Shown here in pieces: positions 1 to 5,678 of a stretch of DNA of 5,849 bases (positions are counted from its first letter, which is position 1; each line of letters opens with the position of its first letter). Below the pieces are notes generated by a model. The model was given only the letters and a program-made list of their open reading frames with translations, searched no databases and was not told where the DNA came from. Where the stretch lies: assembly GCA_012728775.1 (NCBI GenBank), contig JAAYEN010000104.1:1-5849 (forward strand), written 5' to 3'. The position numbers and the translations under genes are program-made. Origin of the DNA: Tissierellia bacterium. Its GTDB lineage: Bacteria > Bacillota_A > Clostridia > Tissierellales > Peptoniphilaceae.

Positions 1-96
1 GATAGAATGATAATGCTATATACAAATCAACCAAGTATAAGAGATATATTATTCTTCCCAACTATGAAACCAATAGGTGGAACAGAAGAAGAATAG
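1..96 (+). CDS. lysS: Lysyl-tRNA synthetase, C-terminal end (partial)
   Basis: Only the last 31 codons and the TAG stop lie in the window; the reading frame is open from base 1. The peptide reads DRMIMLYTNQPSIRDILFFP and then TMKPIGGTEEE. This is the class II synthetase motif 3 region that ends bacterial LysRS: G-x-x-R-x-x-M, then L/Y-T-x-x-x-S-I-R-D-I-L-x-F-P-x-M-K-P. The arginine of the first motif contacts ATP in this family. The enzyme charges tRNA-Lys with lysine in the cytoplasm. The short acidic tail after MKP is normal. A strong terminator follows 5 bases after the stop, so this is the end of its transcription unit. Identification rests on the highly conserved SIRD...FPTMKP signature; the rest of the protein is outside the window. 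Confidence 0.93.
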   Translation, partial: DRMIMLYTNQPSIRDILFFPTMKPIGGTEEE

Positions 97-101
97 AAAT
101 T

Positions 102-145
102 AAAATGAAGTCAAGATATTAACAAGTATCTTAGACTTCATTTTT
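102..145 (+). terminator. Intrinsic terminator of lysS
   Basis: The left arm at 102-118 pairs with the right arm at 127-144. This gives a 17-bp stem with one bulged A at 133 and an 8-base loop. The T-run at 141-145 forms the end of the right arm and the U tract. The stem is AT-rich but long. It lies 5 bases after the lysS stop codon. Confidence 0.88.
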
Positions 146-193
146 ATATCTCATACAATTTCAGTAAATATAAAGGAAATATTAGTGAAAGTT

Positions 194-233
194 TATTAAC
201 AAGCATTGACACAAATGTAAATTTTTGTTAATA
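194..233. promoter_or_regulatory. Inverted repeat framing the lipoprotein promoter (possible operator)
   Basis: TATTAACAA at 194-202 is the exact reverse complement of TTGTTAATA at 225-233. The two 9-base arms are centred 31 bp apart, close to three helical turns. The -35 box lies between the arms and the right arm covers almost all of the -10 box. This suits a repressor or activator site. The half-sites TTAACAA/TTGTTAA resemble those of clostridial Rex, but they point the opposite way and have the wrong spacing, so no regulator is assigned. Confidence 0.4.
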
Positions 234-234
234 T
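206..234 (+). promoter_or_regulatory. Sigma-A promoter of the lipoprotein gene
   Basis: A perfect -35 box TTGACA at 206-211 is followed by a 17-bp spacer and the -10 box TAATAT at 229-234. A TGT at 226-228 supplies an extended -10 element. Transcription should start near 241, giving a leader of about 24 bases. That leader contains the ribosome site GGAGGG at 254-259, five bases before the ATG. Every element is near consensus, so strong expression is expected. Confidence 0.85.
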
Positions 235-264
235 GATTACGATAAAAACAAATGGAGGGTAACA

Positions 265-1425
265 ATGAGAAGAAAATTATCATTATTATTAGTTGTGGTT
301 ATGATGTTAACAGTATTTGTAGCTTGTAACCAAGATAAAAAACCAGCTGAGGAAAAAGTGGAAGAAACTCCAGTGGAAACAGCTGAAGAAACAACTGAAG
401 AACCAGAAGAAGAAGTTGAAGAAGAATACGTTCCATCGGTAGAAACAGTTAGACCTGAAAACGTAGAAGTAGGACCAATTGCAAAAATCGGTCTTGGAAA
501 TCTATCTTCAACAAACAGCTCAAAAGACGCTGGAGAAAAAGCTGCATTAGCACAAGCTGACGTGACAGTTGCTGCAATTGCATTTGACGCTGACGGTAAA
601 ATCGTAGAGGCTAAAATAGACGTTGCTCAAACAAGAGTTAACTTCACAGAAGACAACAAAAATGCAGATATTCCAGAAGGAACAGAATACAAGTCAAAAC
701 TTGAATTAGGACCTGAATATGGAATGCTAAAAGCATCTCCAATCGGAAAAGAATACGACGAGCAAATGTACGCATTCTTAGAATACATTGTAGGCATGAC
801 AGCAGAAGAAGTTGTAAACATTCCTACAAAACCACTAGATGAATTCCATCCAAACACACCAGACGTTGCAGATATGTTAACATCTACAACTATGGACATT
901 GGAAACTATGTACAAGTAGTTAAAGAAGCTTGGGACAATGCAGTTGACGCAGAAGGCGCTACTAAATTAGGTCTTGGATTAAAAACTGGTGCAAAAGGCA
1001 CTGAAGCAAAAGACGACACACCAGCTAGAATTCAAATCGACACATATATGAACGCTCTAGGACTAGACGATGAAGACAAAGTAGTTGTAAACATCATAGA
1101 CGTAGTACAAGTTAAAGTAGATGTAGACGCTGAAGGTAAAATCGTAGAAAGATTTGGAGATATCAAATCTAAAAAAGAATTAAAAGAAGAATATGGTATG
1201 ACTAAAGCATCAGAAATTGGTAAAGAATGGTTTGAACAAATGGCAGTTTGGGAAGAATTTACAGTAGGAAAAACTAATGAAGAAATTCAAGGTATCCCTG
1301 TAAAAGTTAGAGATGAGAATCATCAACACGTTCCTGATCTTCCAGAATTAGCTACATCTGTTACTATTACAGTTGAAGGCTATCAAGAAGTAATGAATAA
1401 AGCATTTGCAAATGCTAACAAATAA
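265..1425 (+). CDS. Secreted lipoprotein with two copies of an uncharacterised domain
   Basis: The 386-residue product starts with a signal peptide: MRRK, a hydrophobic core at residues 5-19, then F-V-A-C with Cys21 as the predicted lipidated residue. Phe at -3 is a less usual lipobox choice. Cys21 is the only cysteine. Residues 29-54 are a glutamate-rich spacer. The rest is two related units, about 71-227 and 232-384. They share E-Y-G-M-x-K-A-S-x-I-G-K-E, then E-Q-M, V-G-x-T-x-E-E, I-P-x-K, and a tail T-S-x-T...Y-x-x-V-x-x-A-x-x-N-A. The ATG at 265 has GGAGGG five bases upstream and follows a near-consensus promoter; a terminator follows, so the gene is monocistronic. Codons up to about 290 favour C-ending Asn, Asp, Tyr and Phe codons, as in highly expressed genes, and later codons do not. 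I recall similar single-domain lipoproteins in Clostridia without a known function. A remote link to FMN-binding domains is an inference from the repeat tails. It probably sits on the outer face of the membrane; its ligand is unknown. Confidence 0.85.
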   Translation: MRRKLSLLLVVVMMLTVFVACNQDKKPAEEKVEETPVETAEETTEEPEEEVEEEYVPSVETVRPENVEVGPIAKIGLGNLSSTNSSKDAGEKAALAQADVTVAAIAFDADGKIVEAKIDVAQTRVNFTEDNKNADIPEGTEYKSKLELGPEYGMLKASPIGKEYDEQMYAFLEYIVGMTAEEVVNIPTKPLDEFHPNTPDVADMLTSTTMDIGNYVQVVKEAWDNAVDAEGATKLGLGLKTGAKGTEAKDDTPARIQIDTYMNALGLDDEDKVVVNIIDVVQVKVDVDAEGKIVERFGDIKSKKELKEEYGMTKASEIGKEWFEQMAVWEEFTVGKTNEEIQGIPVKVRDENHQHVPDLPELATSVTITVEGYQEVMNKAFANANK

Positions 1426-1443
1426 AAACAACTAATGATTAAT

Positions 1444-1470
1444 AAGGCATTCCAAAGGGAGTGCCTTTTT
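1444..1470 (+). terminator. Intrinsic terminator of the lipoprotein gene
   Basis: The arms AAGGCATTCC (1444-1453) and GGAGTGCCTT (1458-1467) form a 10-bp stem with one G-U pair and an AAAG loop. The T-run at 1466-1470 follows. It lies 18 bases after the stop codon and separates this gene from the membrane protein gene downstream. Confidence 0.9.
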
Positions 1471-1523
1471 AATCTCAAAGTAAAAGGGTAAATACATTAT
1501 GTAATATTCGTTAATAGATAATT

Positions 1524-1529
1524 TATAAT
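1524..1529 (+). promoter_or_regulatory. Possible -10 box of the membrane protein gene
   Basis: A perfect TATAAT stands 20 bases before the ATG at 1550. No good -35 box is seen at the right distance; the hexamer 17 bp upstream is GTAATA. The predicted start near 1536 would leave only about 13 bases of leader, starting right at the ribosome site. A separate promoter is expected because a terminator lies upstream, but this assignment is weak. Confidence 0.3.
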
Positions 1530-1549
1530 TATTTTTAAAGGGGGCATCT

Positions 1550-2308
1550 ATGAGTAGCACAGAAATAATCAAAAAAGCAATTACAACATTTTTTAGACAC
1601 TTAAAAGATTTTATAATTGTTATAATTGTATTTGCTATAATAACCGGAATTCTAGGATCAATAAGATCTGGAGATAGTCTTGAAATCTTAGAAAATCCAT
1701 TAAGGAGTTTAAACAGTAGAAACTTAATGAGTTTTACAAGAACGCGAGGAGATAGTCTGATAAGTTTTTTATATAGTTTTTTAAAAGATACTATAATCAA
1801 TCTTTTAATAGGCGCTAATTTCATGGCAATATTGGATTTAATCAGAGGTTATACTTATGGAGTTGGAGAAATTAAAGATAAAATTACTCATTATTACCCT
1901 ATATTAATTCCAGTAGCTGCATTGTATACGGCAATCGTAAAGCTCCTTGGCTTGATTCCTATAATCGGTTGGATTATTGGAATAATTTTGTACTTTGCAC
2001 TATTATTTGTTTATTTTTTATTAGAAGATTATCCAGATATGGAACCAATTGAATATTTAAAATTGTCCTATGAACTTACGAAAGGACATAAATTAAATCT
2101 TGCCTTGTTATGGCTGATGGTGATGATTATACCAATTGTGCTTTCTATAATAATCGTGTTTATATTTGTTCCAAGTCTGATATATGGAGGAGGGTTTGTA
2201 TTAATATTTCTTTTGTTCTTATTAGGATTAACCTCAATAATTGCAACCAGTTCACTTTTTATGATTGCGACAACTATATATTATGATAATACTTTTGAAA
2301 AAATTTAA
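1550..2308 (+). CDS. Multi-pass membrane protein of unknown function (DUF975/YciC-like)
   Basis: The 252-residue protein is strongly hydrophobic. Candidate membrane segments are at about residues 20-38, 80-98, 116-136, 138-158, 186-208 and 212-243. A polar, basic stretch at 39-70 lies between the first two. Residues 168-185 read E-Y-L-K-L-S-Y-E-L-T-K-G-H-K. This resembles the S-x-x-L-x-K-G-x-x element just before a membrane segment in DUF975-, YciC- and glycerophosphodiester-phosphodiesterase-membrane-domain-like proteins. That match is from memory and only at superfamily level. No catalytic motif is visible, so no activity is claimed. The ATG at 1550 is preceded by AAAGGGGG at 1537-1544. The gene stands alone between a terminator and a convergent hairpin. 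Its Asp and Asn codons are mostly GAT and AAT, unlike the lipoprotein gene before it. Confidence 0.8.
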   Translation: MSSTEIIKKAITTFFRHLKDFIIVIIVFAIITGILGSIRSGDSLEILENPLRSLNSRNLMSFTRTRGDSLISFLYSFLKDTIINLLIGANFMAILDLIRGYTYGVGEIKDKITHYYPILIPVAALYTAIVKLLGLIPIIGWIIGIILYFALLFVYFLLEDYPDMEPIEYLKLSYELTKGHKLNLALLWLMVMIIPIVLSIIIVFIFVPSLIYGGGFVLIFLLFLLGLTSIIATSSLFMIATTIYYDNTFEKI

Positions 2309-2337
2309 AATTTAATATATATGTTTTTAAAACTAAA

Positions 2338-2372
2338 AATCCCCCAAATCCTTTTTATAGATTTGGGGGATT
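2338..2372. terminator. Hairpin between convergent genes, best as the tadA terminator
   Basis: AATCCCCCAAATC at 2338-2350 pairs perfectly over 13 bp with GATTTGGGGGATT at 2360-2372, around a 9-base loop. Read on the minus strand, the stem is followed by a T-rich tail (ATTTTTAGTTTTAA when the last stem base is included), making a good intrinsic terminator about 20 bases after the tadA stop. On the plus strand the tail GAATTTGAAG is poor in T. The same hairpin may still help to end the membrane protein transcript. Confidence 0.85.
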
Positions 2373-2391
2373 GAATTTGAAGATTTATCTT

Positions 2392-2850
2392 TTATCTTCT
2401 CTTTTTATTTCTTAGATTTTTAAAAAATTCAGATATCAATTGGCTACATTCAAGTTCTAATATTCCAAACTCTACTTTAAATTGATGATTAAATCCTTCT
2501 ACATTTGATAAGTCAATGGCAGAACCTACAGCTCCCATACGAAGGTCGCGAGCACCTACATACAGTTTTCTTATTCTGGAATTCAGCATAGCTCCAGCAC
2601 ACATAGCACAAGGCTCCAAAGTCACATATACATCACAATCTTCAAGCCACCAATGATTTAAGCTTTCTTGAGCATTCTGTAGGGCAATTATTTCAGCGTG
2701 ATAAGTCGCATCTTTCATAGTTTCCTTTAAGTTAAAACCACGACCAATTACTATTCCATTATGAACAATAACACAACCAACAGGTACTTCATTTAATTCA
2801 AAGGATTTTTCAGCCTCAATAAGAGCTTCCCTCATAAAAAATTCATTCAC
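2392..2850 (-). CDS. tadA: tRNA-specific adenosine deaminase TadA
   Basis: TadA converts adenosine 34 to inosine in the anticodon of tRNA-Arg(ACG), which lets one tRNA read several arginine codons. Numbering from the GTG start, the zinc-dependent deaminase motifs are His51-Ala-Glu53 (in D-A-T-Y-H-A-E) and Pro80-Cys81-Ala-Met-Cys84. His51, Cys81 and Cys84 should bind zinc, and Glu53 is the proton shuttle. The N-terminal M-N-E-F-F-M-R-E-A-L and N-E-V-P-V-G at 20-25 are typical, as is the length of 152 residues. I chose the GTG whose first base is 2850 because GGTGAT, which matches the distal part of the anti-SD target, lies just upstream. An in-frame TTG at 2862 would add four residues and has no better ribosome site. 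The ATG at 2835 would cut into the conserved start. The gene lies 60 bases downstream of the oxidoreductase beta gene on the same strand, with no strong terminator between. Confidence 0.93.
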   Translation of the reverse strand: MNEFFMREALIEAEKSFELNEVPVGCVIVHNGIVIGRGFNLKETMKDATYHAEIIALQNAQESLNHWWLEDCDVYVTLEPCAMCAGAMLNSRIRKLYVGARDLRMGAVGSAIDLSNVEGFNHQFKVEFGILELECSQLISEFFKNLRNKKRR

Positions 2851-2854
2851 ATTA

Positions 2855-2860
2855 ATCACC
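2855..2860 (-). promoter_or_regulatory. Ribosome binding site that selects the tadA GTG start
   Basis: On the minus strand, GGTGAT at 2860-2855 matches the 3' part of the extended Shine-Dalgarno sequence GGAGGTGAT. It lies 4 bases before the GTG at 2850. No purine-rich site stands before the upstream TTG at 2862, where the sequence is ATTTAAAAA. The match is moderate, and this is what decides the proposed start. Confidence 0.5.
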
Positions 2861-2894
2861 AATTTTTAAATCATAATCAAATATACTAAATTTG

Positions 2895-2918
2895 TTAGAT
2901 AAAGTGTACTCTATCTAA
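2895..2918 (-). repeat. Small inverted repeat over the beta-subunit stop codon
   Basis: TTAGATA at 2895-2901 and TATCTAA at 2912-2918 are perfect 7-base arms around a 10-base spacer; the right arm overlaps the TAG stop at 2911-2913. On the minus strand this could form a weak AT hairpin, but no U tract follows. It is therefore not called a terminator, and read-through into tadA is likely. Confidence 0.35.
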
Positions 2919-3765
2919 GTTTATCCATTAAAACTTTCGCATCCCTTGGATCTAATTTTTGATCCACTAATGGAGGATTATCTAATAGGAATTTAAATTT
3001 TTCTTCATAGGTTTCGTACTCTACGCTATACAAAATGCCAGTAGGAATTTCATCTCCCCATGTCATAGCCTTTTTGTATGCTGCTTCGTAGTCCGTAGGG
3101 TCGTAATCTTCTCCTACAGGTTTTGCTCTTTCCTTGTACCATGCGAAAGTATTTACTTTATTCCAAACTACACAAGGTTGTAAAATATCGACTAGAGCAT
3201 ATCCTTTGAAATTAATTGCAGCTTTTAAGATTTCTTTTAGCTGTTCTTGATCTCCAGAAAATCCCCTTGCTACAAATCCAGCACCCAAAGTTAAAGCCAT
3301 AGCTAATGGATATATTTTATTGTTCTTTGCACCCTCACTAGCGTATGTTTGAACCTGTTTAGGTTCTGTAGTGGGCGATGCCTGTCCTTTTGTTAAACCG
3401 TAGACTTGATTGTCATGGACTATTTGAGTGATGTCGATATTTCTTCTTATAGCGTGAATCAAGTGATTGCCACCTTCTCCATAGCCATCTCCATCTCCAC
3501 CTTCGGTAATAACTTTAAACCCATGATTTGCAAGTTTAATTCCTATGCCAACGGGGATACTTCTACCGTGAAGACCTGCGAATGCATTTACGTCGATATA
3601 TTGGGGCATTTTTCCAGCTTGTCCAATTCCAGCAGAAATCACCACATCATTTTGATCTATATCTAGTTCATCTAAAGCCTGTTTTAGTGCAGACCTAATT
3701 CCAAAATTACCACATCCTGGACACCAAGCTGTTTCTTTTGTTATTTGAAATTCGTAGTTATTCAT
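2911..3765 (-). CDS. 2-oxoacid:ferredoxin oxidoreductase, beta subunit (Kor/Por type)
   Basis: This is the thiamine-diphosphate-binding half of a two-subunit enzyme. That enzyme turns a 2-oxoacid plus CoA into acyl-CoA and CO2 and passes electrons to ferredoxin in the cytoplasm. The 284-residue length is normal for the family. Trp14-Cys15-Pro-Gly-Cys18-Gly at the N-terminus provides two cluster ligands. Residues 89-100 (G-G-D-G-D-G-Y-G-E-G-G-N) are the Mg-diphosphate motif, followed by His101-Arg108. D-N-Q-V-Y-G-L-T-K-G-Q-A-S-P-T at 118-132 is the conserved cofactor loop. Pro197-Cys198 carries a further ligand. The position that is usually the remaining cysteine (G-I-G-C) is Gln49 in G-I-G-Q-A-G. 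The start ATG overlaps the alpha stop as ATGA, with GAGGAGG at 3776-3770 upstream, so the two genes are translationally coupled. No ferredoxin domain is attached. The substrate (pyruvate, 2-oxoglutarate, branched-chain or aromatic 2-oxoacid) cannot be told from the sequence, so no symbol is given. Confidence 0.92.
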   Translation of the reverse strand: MNNYEFQITKETAWCPGCGNFGIRSALKQALDELDIDQNDVVISAGIGQAGKMPQYIDVNAFAGLHGRSIPVGIGIKLANHGFKVITEGGDGDGYGEGGNHLIHAIRRNIDITQIVHDNQVYGLTKGQASPTTEPKQVQTYASEGAKNNKIYPLAMALTLGAGFVARGFSGDQEQLKEILKAAINFKGYALVDILQPCVVWNKVNTFAWYKERAKPVGEDYDPTDYEAAYKKAMTWGDEIPTGILYSVEYETYEEKFKFLLDNPPLVDQKLDPRDAKVLMDKLR

Positions 3766-5426
3766 AGTGCCTCCTCGATTCTTTCTACAAGTTCTTCCAG
3801 ATAGAAAGTTCTACCATCATATTTTTTAATTATGTGATCAGCTTTTACAAGAGCCTCTTGTCTAATGAGTCCTTCAAATTGACCATCCATATTCATTTCT
3901 ATTACAATATACTTGTCTGCCTTTTCGTGATACTTATTAAATACTTCTAGTGGAAGAGGGAACACATCCGCATAAGAAAGTGCTTTGATTTTATGTCCTC
4001 TTTCATTTAAAATTTCCACAGCTTCTTTTATGACGCCGTAAGTGGAACCCCAAGATACGATTAAAGTATTAAAATCGTCTACACCTATTTCCCAGGGATC
4101 TTCAGAATCTTCAATGATACCGTCAAATTTTCTGTGTCTTTTGTCTGCCATTTTTACTCTATTTTCAGCACTTTCATCGATTCGTCCGAATTCGTTGTGC
4201 TCATCTGAATCCACCATTACTAGATTTCCATTGGATCTTCCAGGTATGAGTCTTGGGCTTACGCCGTCTTTTGTGATGGCATATCGTTTATAAGTTCCTG
4301 GTTCATAATCTGCAGGATTTGCAAGATGTCTGTTGATTTCAATATTTTCTAAATCAAAAGGTGCTACATTCATAGCAGAATCTGCAAGATGCTTGTCAGA
4401 CATTAAAATTACAGGAATTTGATACTTTTCAGCAGTGTTAAACGCTCTGACTGTTTGATGAAAAGCGTCTTCTACTGTTCTAGGCGCTATAACTTTTCTA
4501 GGAAATTCTCCGTGTCCACCGTGGATTAAAAATCTTAAATCAGCTTGTTCCGTATCAGTTGGAAGTCCTGTAGCCGGTCCTGGTCTTTGTACATTTGCAA
4601 TAACTATTGGAGTTTCAATAATTCCAGCTAAAGACAATGCTTCTTGCATAAGTGCAAGACCTCCACCAGATGAACCTGTCATAGCACGAACACCTGCGTA
4701 TGATGCACCTAATGCCATATTCAAAGCAGCTACTTCATCTTCTACTTGATCCACTACTATGTTTAAATCCTCTGCAGCAGATGCCATATAACCCAGTAGG
4801 CTTGATGATGGGGTCATAGGGTAGCCACAATAAAATCTACAACCTGCAGCAACTGCTCCTAAACCTATTGCTGAATTTCCATCTAACAAGATTGTATCCT
4901 TAGATTCTAATTCAACTCTATCGACTTCCAAGTGCGCATATCCTTTTTCTAAGGCTGCGTAGTTCATTTCTCTTAATGCTTCTTTAAAAGTTTCTCCAAT
5001 TATTGCTTTTCCAAATTCAACGTCAATACCATAACGACCCATAATGACACCAAGGCCTAGGGTTGTAATCATTTTTTCATTACCTAGTTCCTTTGCTGTC
5101 TTAATTAAGTCTAATTTTTTTGTATCTTCGTGGCCTCCAATGGAAGAATCGGCAAAACTAACTCCATCTGGTTTTAGTCTTGGCATATGGAGCTCTAAGG
5201 TTTCTTCGTTTAGCGCAAATATAACATCAAGAGCTCTTGCTGGGCTATATATAACTTTGTCAGAAAAACGAATCTGGAAAAAATTATGCCCGCCTCTTAC
5301 TCTTGATCTATAATCAGAGGTAGTAAATACATGATATCCACTTCTTTGTAACACTTTTGTTAACATAGAAGCAACAGTATCCATACCTTGGCCTGCGGCG
5401 CCTCCAATTAAAATATTATAATCCAT
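3762..5426 (-). CDS. 2-oxoacid:ferredoxin oxidoreductase, fused gamma-alpha subunit
   Basis: This 554-residue protein joins the gamma and alpha parts in one chain, as in archaeal and many clostridial two-subunit enzymes. The gamma domain is at about 1-180 and starts with the glycine-rich G-G-A-A-G-Q-G-M. It also holds the S-R-V-R-G-G-H-N-F-F stretch at 41-50. The alpha pyrimidine-binding domain begins near 181 with D-G-N-S-A-I-G-L-G-A. Tyr202-Pro-Met-Thr-Pro-Ser-Ser208 is the family's Y-P-x-T-P-S-S substrate loop. R-P-G-P-A-T-G-L-P-T at 281-290 carries an arginine (281) that I take to be the counterpart of the 2-oxoacid-binding arginine in the Sulfolobus enzyme. G-G-H-G-E-F-P-R at 303-310 is also typical. 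The domain from about 452 to the end resembles the transketolase C-terminal-like part. The ATG at 5426 has GGAGG at 5437-5433 with a 6-base gap. The beta gene overlaps the end by 4 bases. Substrate is not resolved, because the Met in the loop is compatible with several classes. Confidence 0.92.
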   Translation of the reverse strand: MDYNILIGGAAGQGMDTVASMLTKVLQRSGYHVFTTSDYRSRVRGGHNFFQIRFSDKVIYSPARALDVIFALNEETLELHMPRLKPDGVSFADSSIGGHEDTKKLDLIKTAKELGNEKMITTLGLGVIMGRYGIDVEFGKAIIGETFKEALREMNYAALEKGYAHLEVDRVELESKDTILLDGNSAIGLGAVAAGCRFYCGYPMTPSSSLLGYMASAAEDLNIVVDQVEDEVAALNMALGASYAGVRAMTGSSGGGLALMQEALSLAGIIETPIVIANVQRPGPATGLPTDTEQADLRFLIHGGHGEFPRKVIAPRTVEDAFHQTVRAFNTAEKYQIPVILMSDKHLADSAMNVAPFDLENIEINRHLANPADYEPGTYKRYAITKDGVSPRLIPGRSNGNLVMVDSDEHNEFGRIDESAENRVKMADKRHRKFDGIIEDSEDPWEIGVDDFNTLIVSWGSTYGVIKEAVEILNERGHKIKALSYADVFPLPLEVFNKYHEKADKYIVIEMNMDGQFEGLIRQEALVKADHIIKKYDGRTFYLEELVERIEEAL

Positions 5427-5490
5427 TTATAACCTCCGTAAATTTTATACAATTACTGTGCTATTTCATTTAATACCCTTTAAGAAAAAG

Positions 5491-5519
5491 ATTATCACAA
5501 ATAATAAAAAAATTGTAAC
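5491..5519 (-). promoter_or_regulatory. Candidate promoter of the oxidoreductase operon
   Basis: On the minus strand, GTTACA at 5519-5514 (4 of 6 matches to TTGACA) is followed by a 17-bp spacer and GATAAT at 5496-5491 (5 of 6 matches to TATAAT). A TGT directly before the -10 box gives an extended element. The start would lie near 5484, about 57 bases before the ATG. It is the best of several AT-rich candidates. Confidence 0.45.
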
Positions 5520-5532
5520 TGGAAAACTGGAA
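5517..5532. repeat. Tandem 8-bp repeat at the oxidoreductase promoter
   Basis: AACTGGAA occurs twice in direct succession (5517-5524 and 5525-5532). The repeat overlaps the upstream edge of the candidate -35 box on the minus strand. It may be a tandem binding site or chance in an AT-rich region. Confidence 0.35.
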
Positions 5533-5596
5533 ACGATTAAGTGCAATAATATTCAAAAAATATTGTCAAATCTACTGTAAAAATCAATAATAGCAC

Positions 5597-5625
5597 TTGA
5601 TATCTTTAAAGATTTATGTTATCTT
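5597..5625 (+). promoter_or_regulatory. Upstream promoter candidate of rpmG (P1)
   Basis: TTGATA at 5597-5602 is followed by a 17-bp spacer and TATCTT at 5620-5625, with TGT at 5617-5619 as an extended -10. The start would be near 5632. The spacer contains the perfect 12-base palindrome ATCTTTAAAGAT at 5602-5613, which could be an operator. The -10 box is only 4 of 6, so confidence is moderate. Confidence 0.45.
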
Positions 5626-5654
5626 ATATTAGATGAATTTATATTAACTTTTCG

Positions 5655-5677
5655 AAAGGGAGCGAAGCTCTTTTTTT
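5655..5677 (+). terminator. Terminator-like hairpin between the two rpmG promoters
   Basis: GGGAGC at 5658-5663 pairs with GCTCTT at 5667-5672 (four Watson-Crick and two G-U pairs) around a GAA loop. AAA/TTT pairs can extend the base. Seven T residues at 5671-5677 follow the core. It is short but has the terminator form on the plus strand only. No gene lies before it on that strand, so it would end transcripts from P1 after about 46 bases. Confidence 0.6.
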
Positions 5678-5678
5678 A

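Noticed and set aside
185..202. Rex or CRP/FNR-type operator upstream of the lipoprotein gene
   Set aside because: The TTAACAA half-site is present, but the partner at the required spacing (GTGAAAG) does not fit Rex, and the CRP/FNR core spacing also fails.
627..899. Minus-strand open frame of 90 codons inside the lipoprotein gene
   Set aside because: It is a serine-rich shadow of a clearly coding plus-strand gene with a promoter, ribosome site and repeat structure of its own.
1432..1824. Minus-strand open frame of 130 codons
   Set aside because: It is antisense to the membrane protein gene and to the terminator at 1444-1470. Its Lys/Ile/Leu-rich composition mirrors the opposite strand, and it has no ribosome site or recognisable motif.
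2860..2862. TTG start for tadA, four residues longer
   Set aside because: It has no ribosome site upstream, and the added residues are not part of the usual TadA N-terminus. The GTG at 2850 has GGTGAT before it.
3406..5313. Plus-strand open frames (3406-3666, 4042-4293, 5044-5313) opposite the oxidoreductase genes
   Set aside because: They lie antisense to strongly conserved coding sequence and have no ribosome sites or domains.
5541..5569. Minus-strand TTGACA at 5569-5564 as the -35 box of the oxidoreductase promoter
   Set aside because: The only good -10 hexamer nearby (TATTAT at 5551-5546) is 12 bp away. At 16-18 bp the hexamers are poor, so the site at 5519-5491 is preferred.
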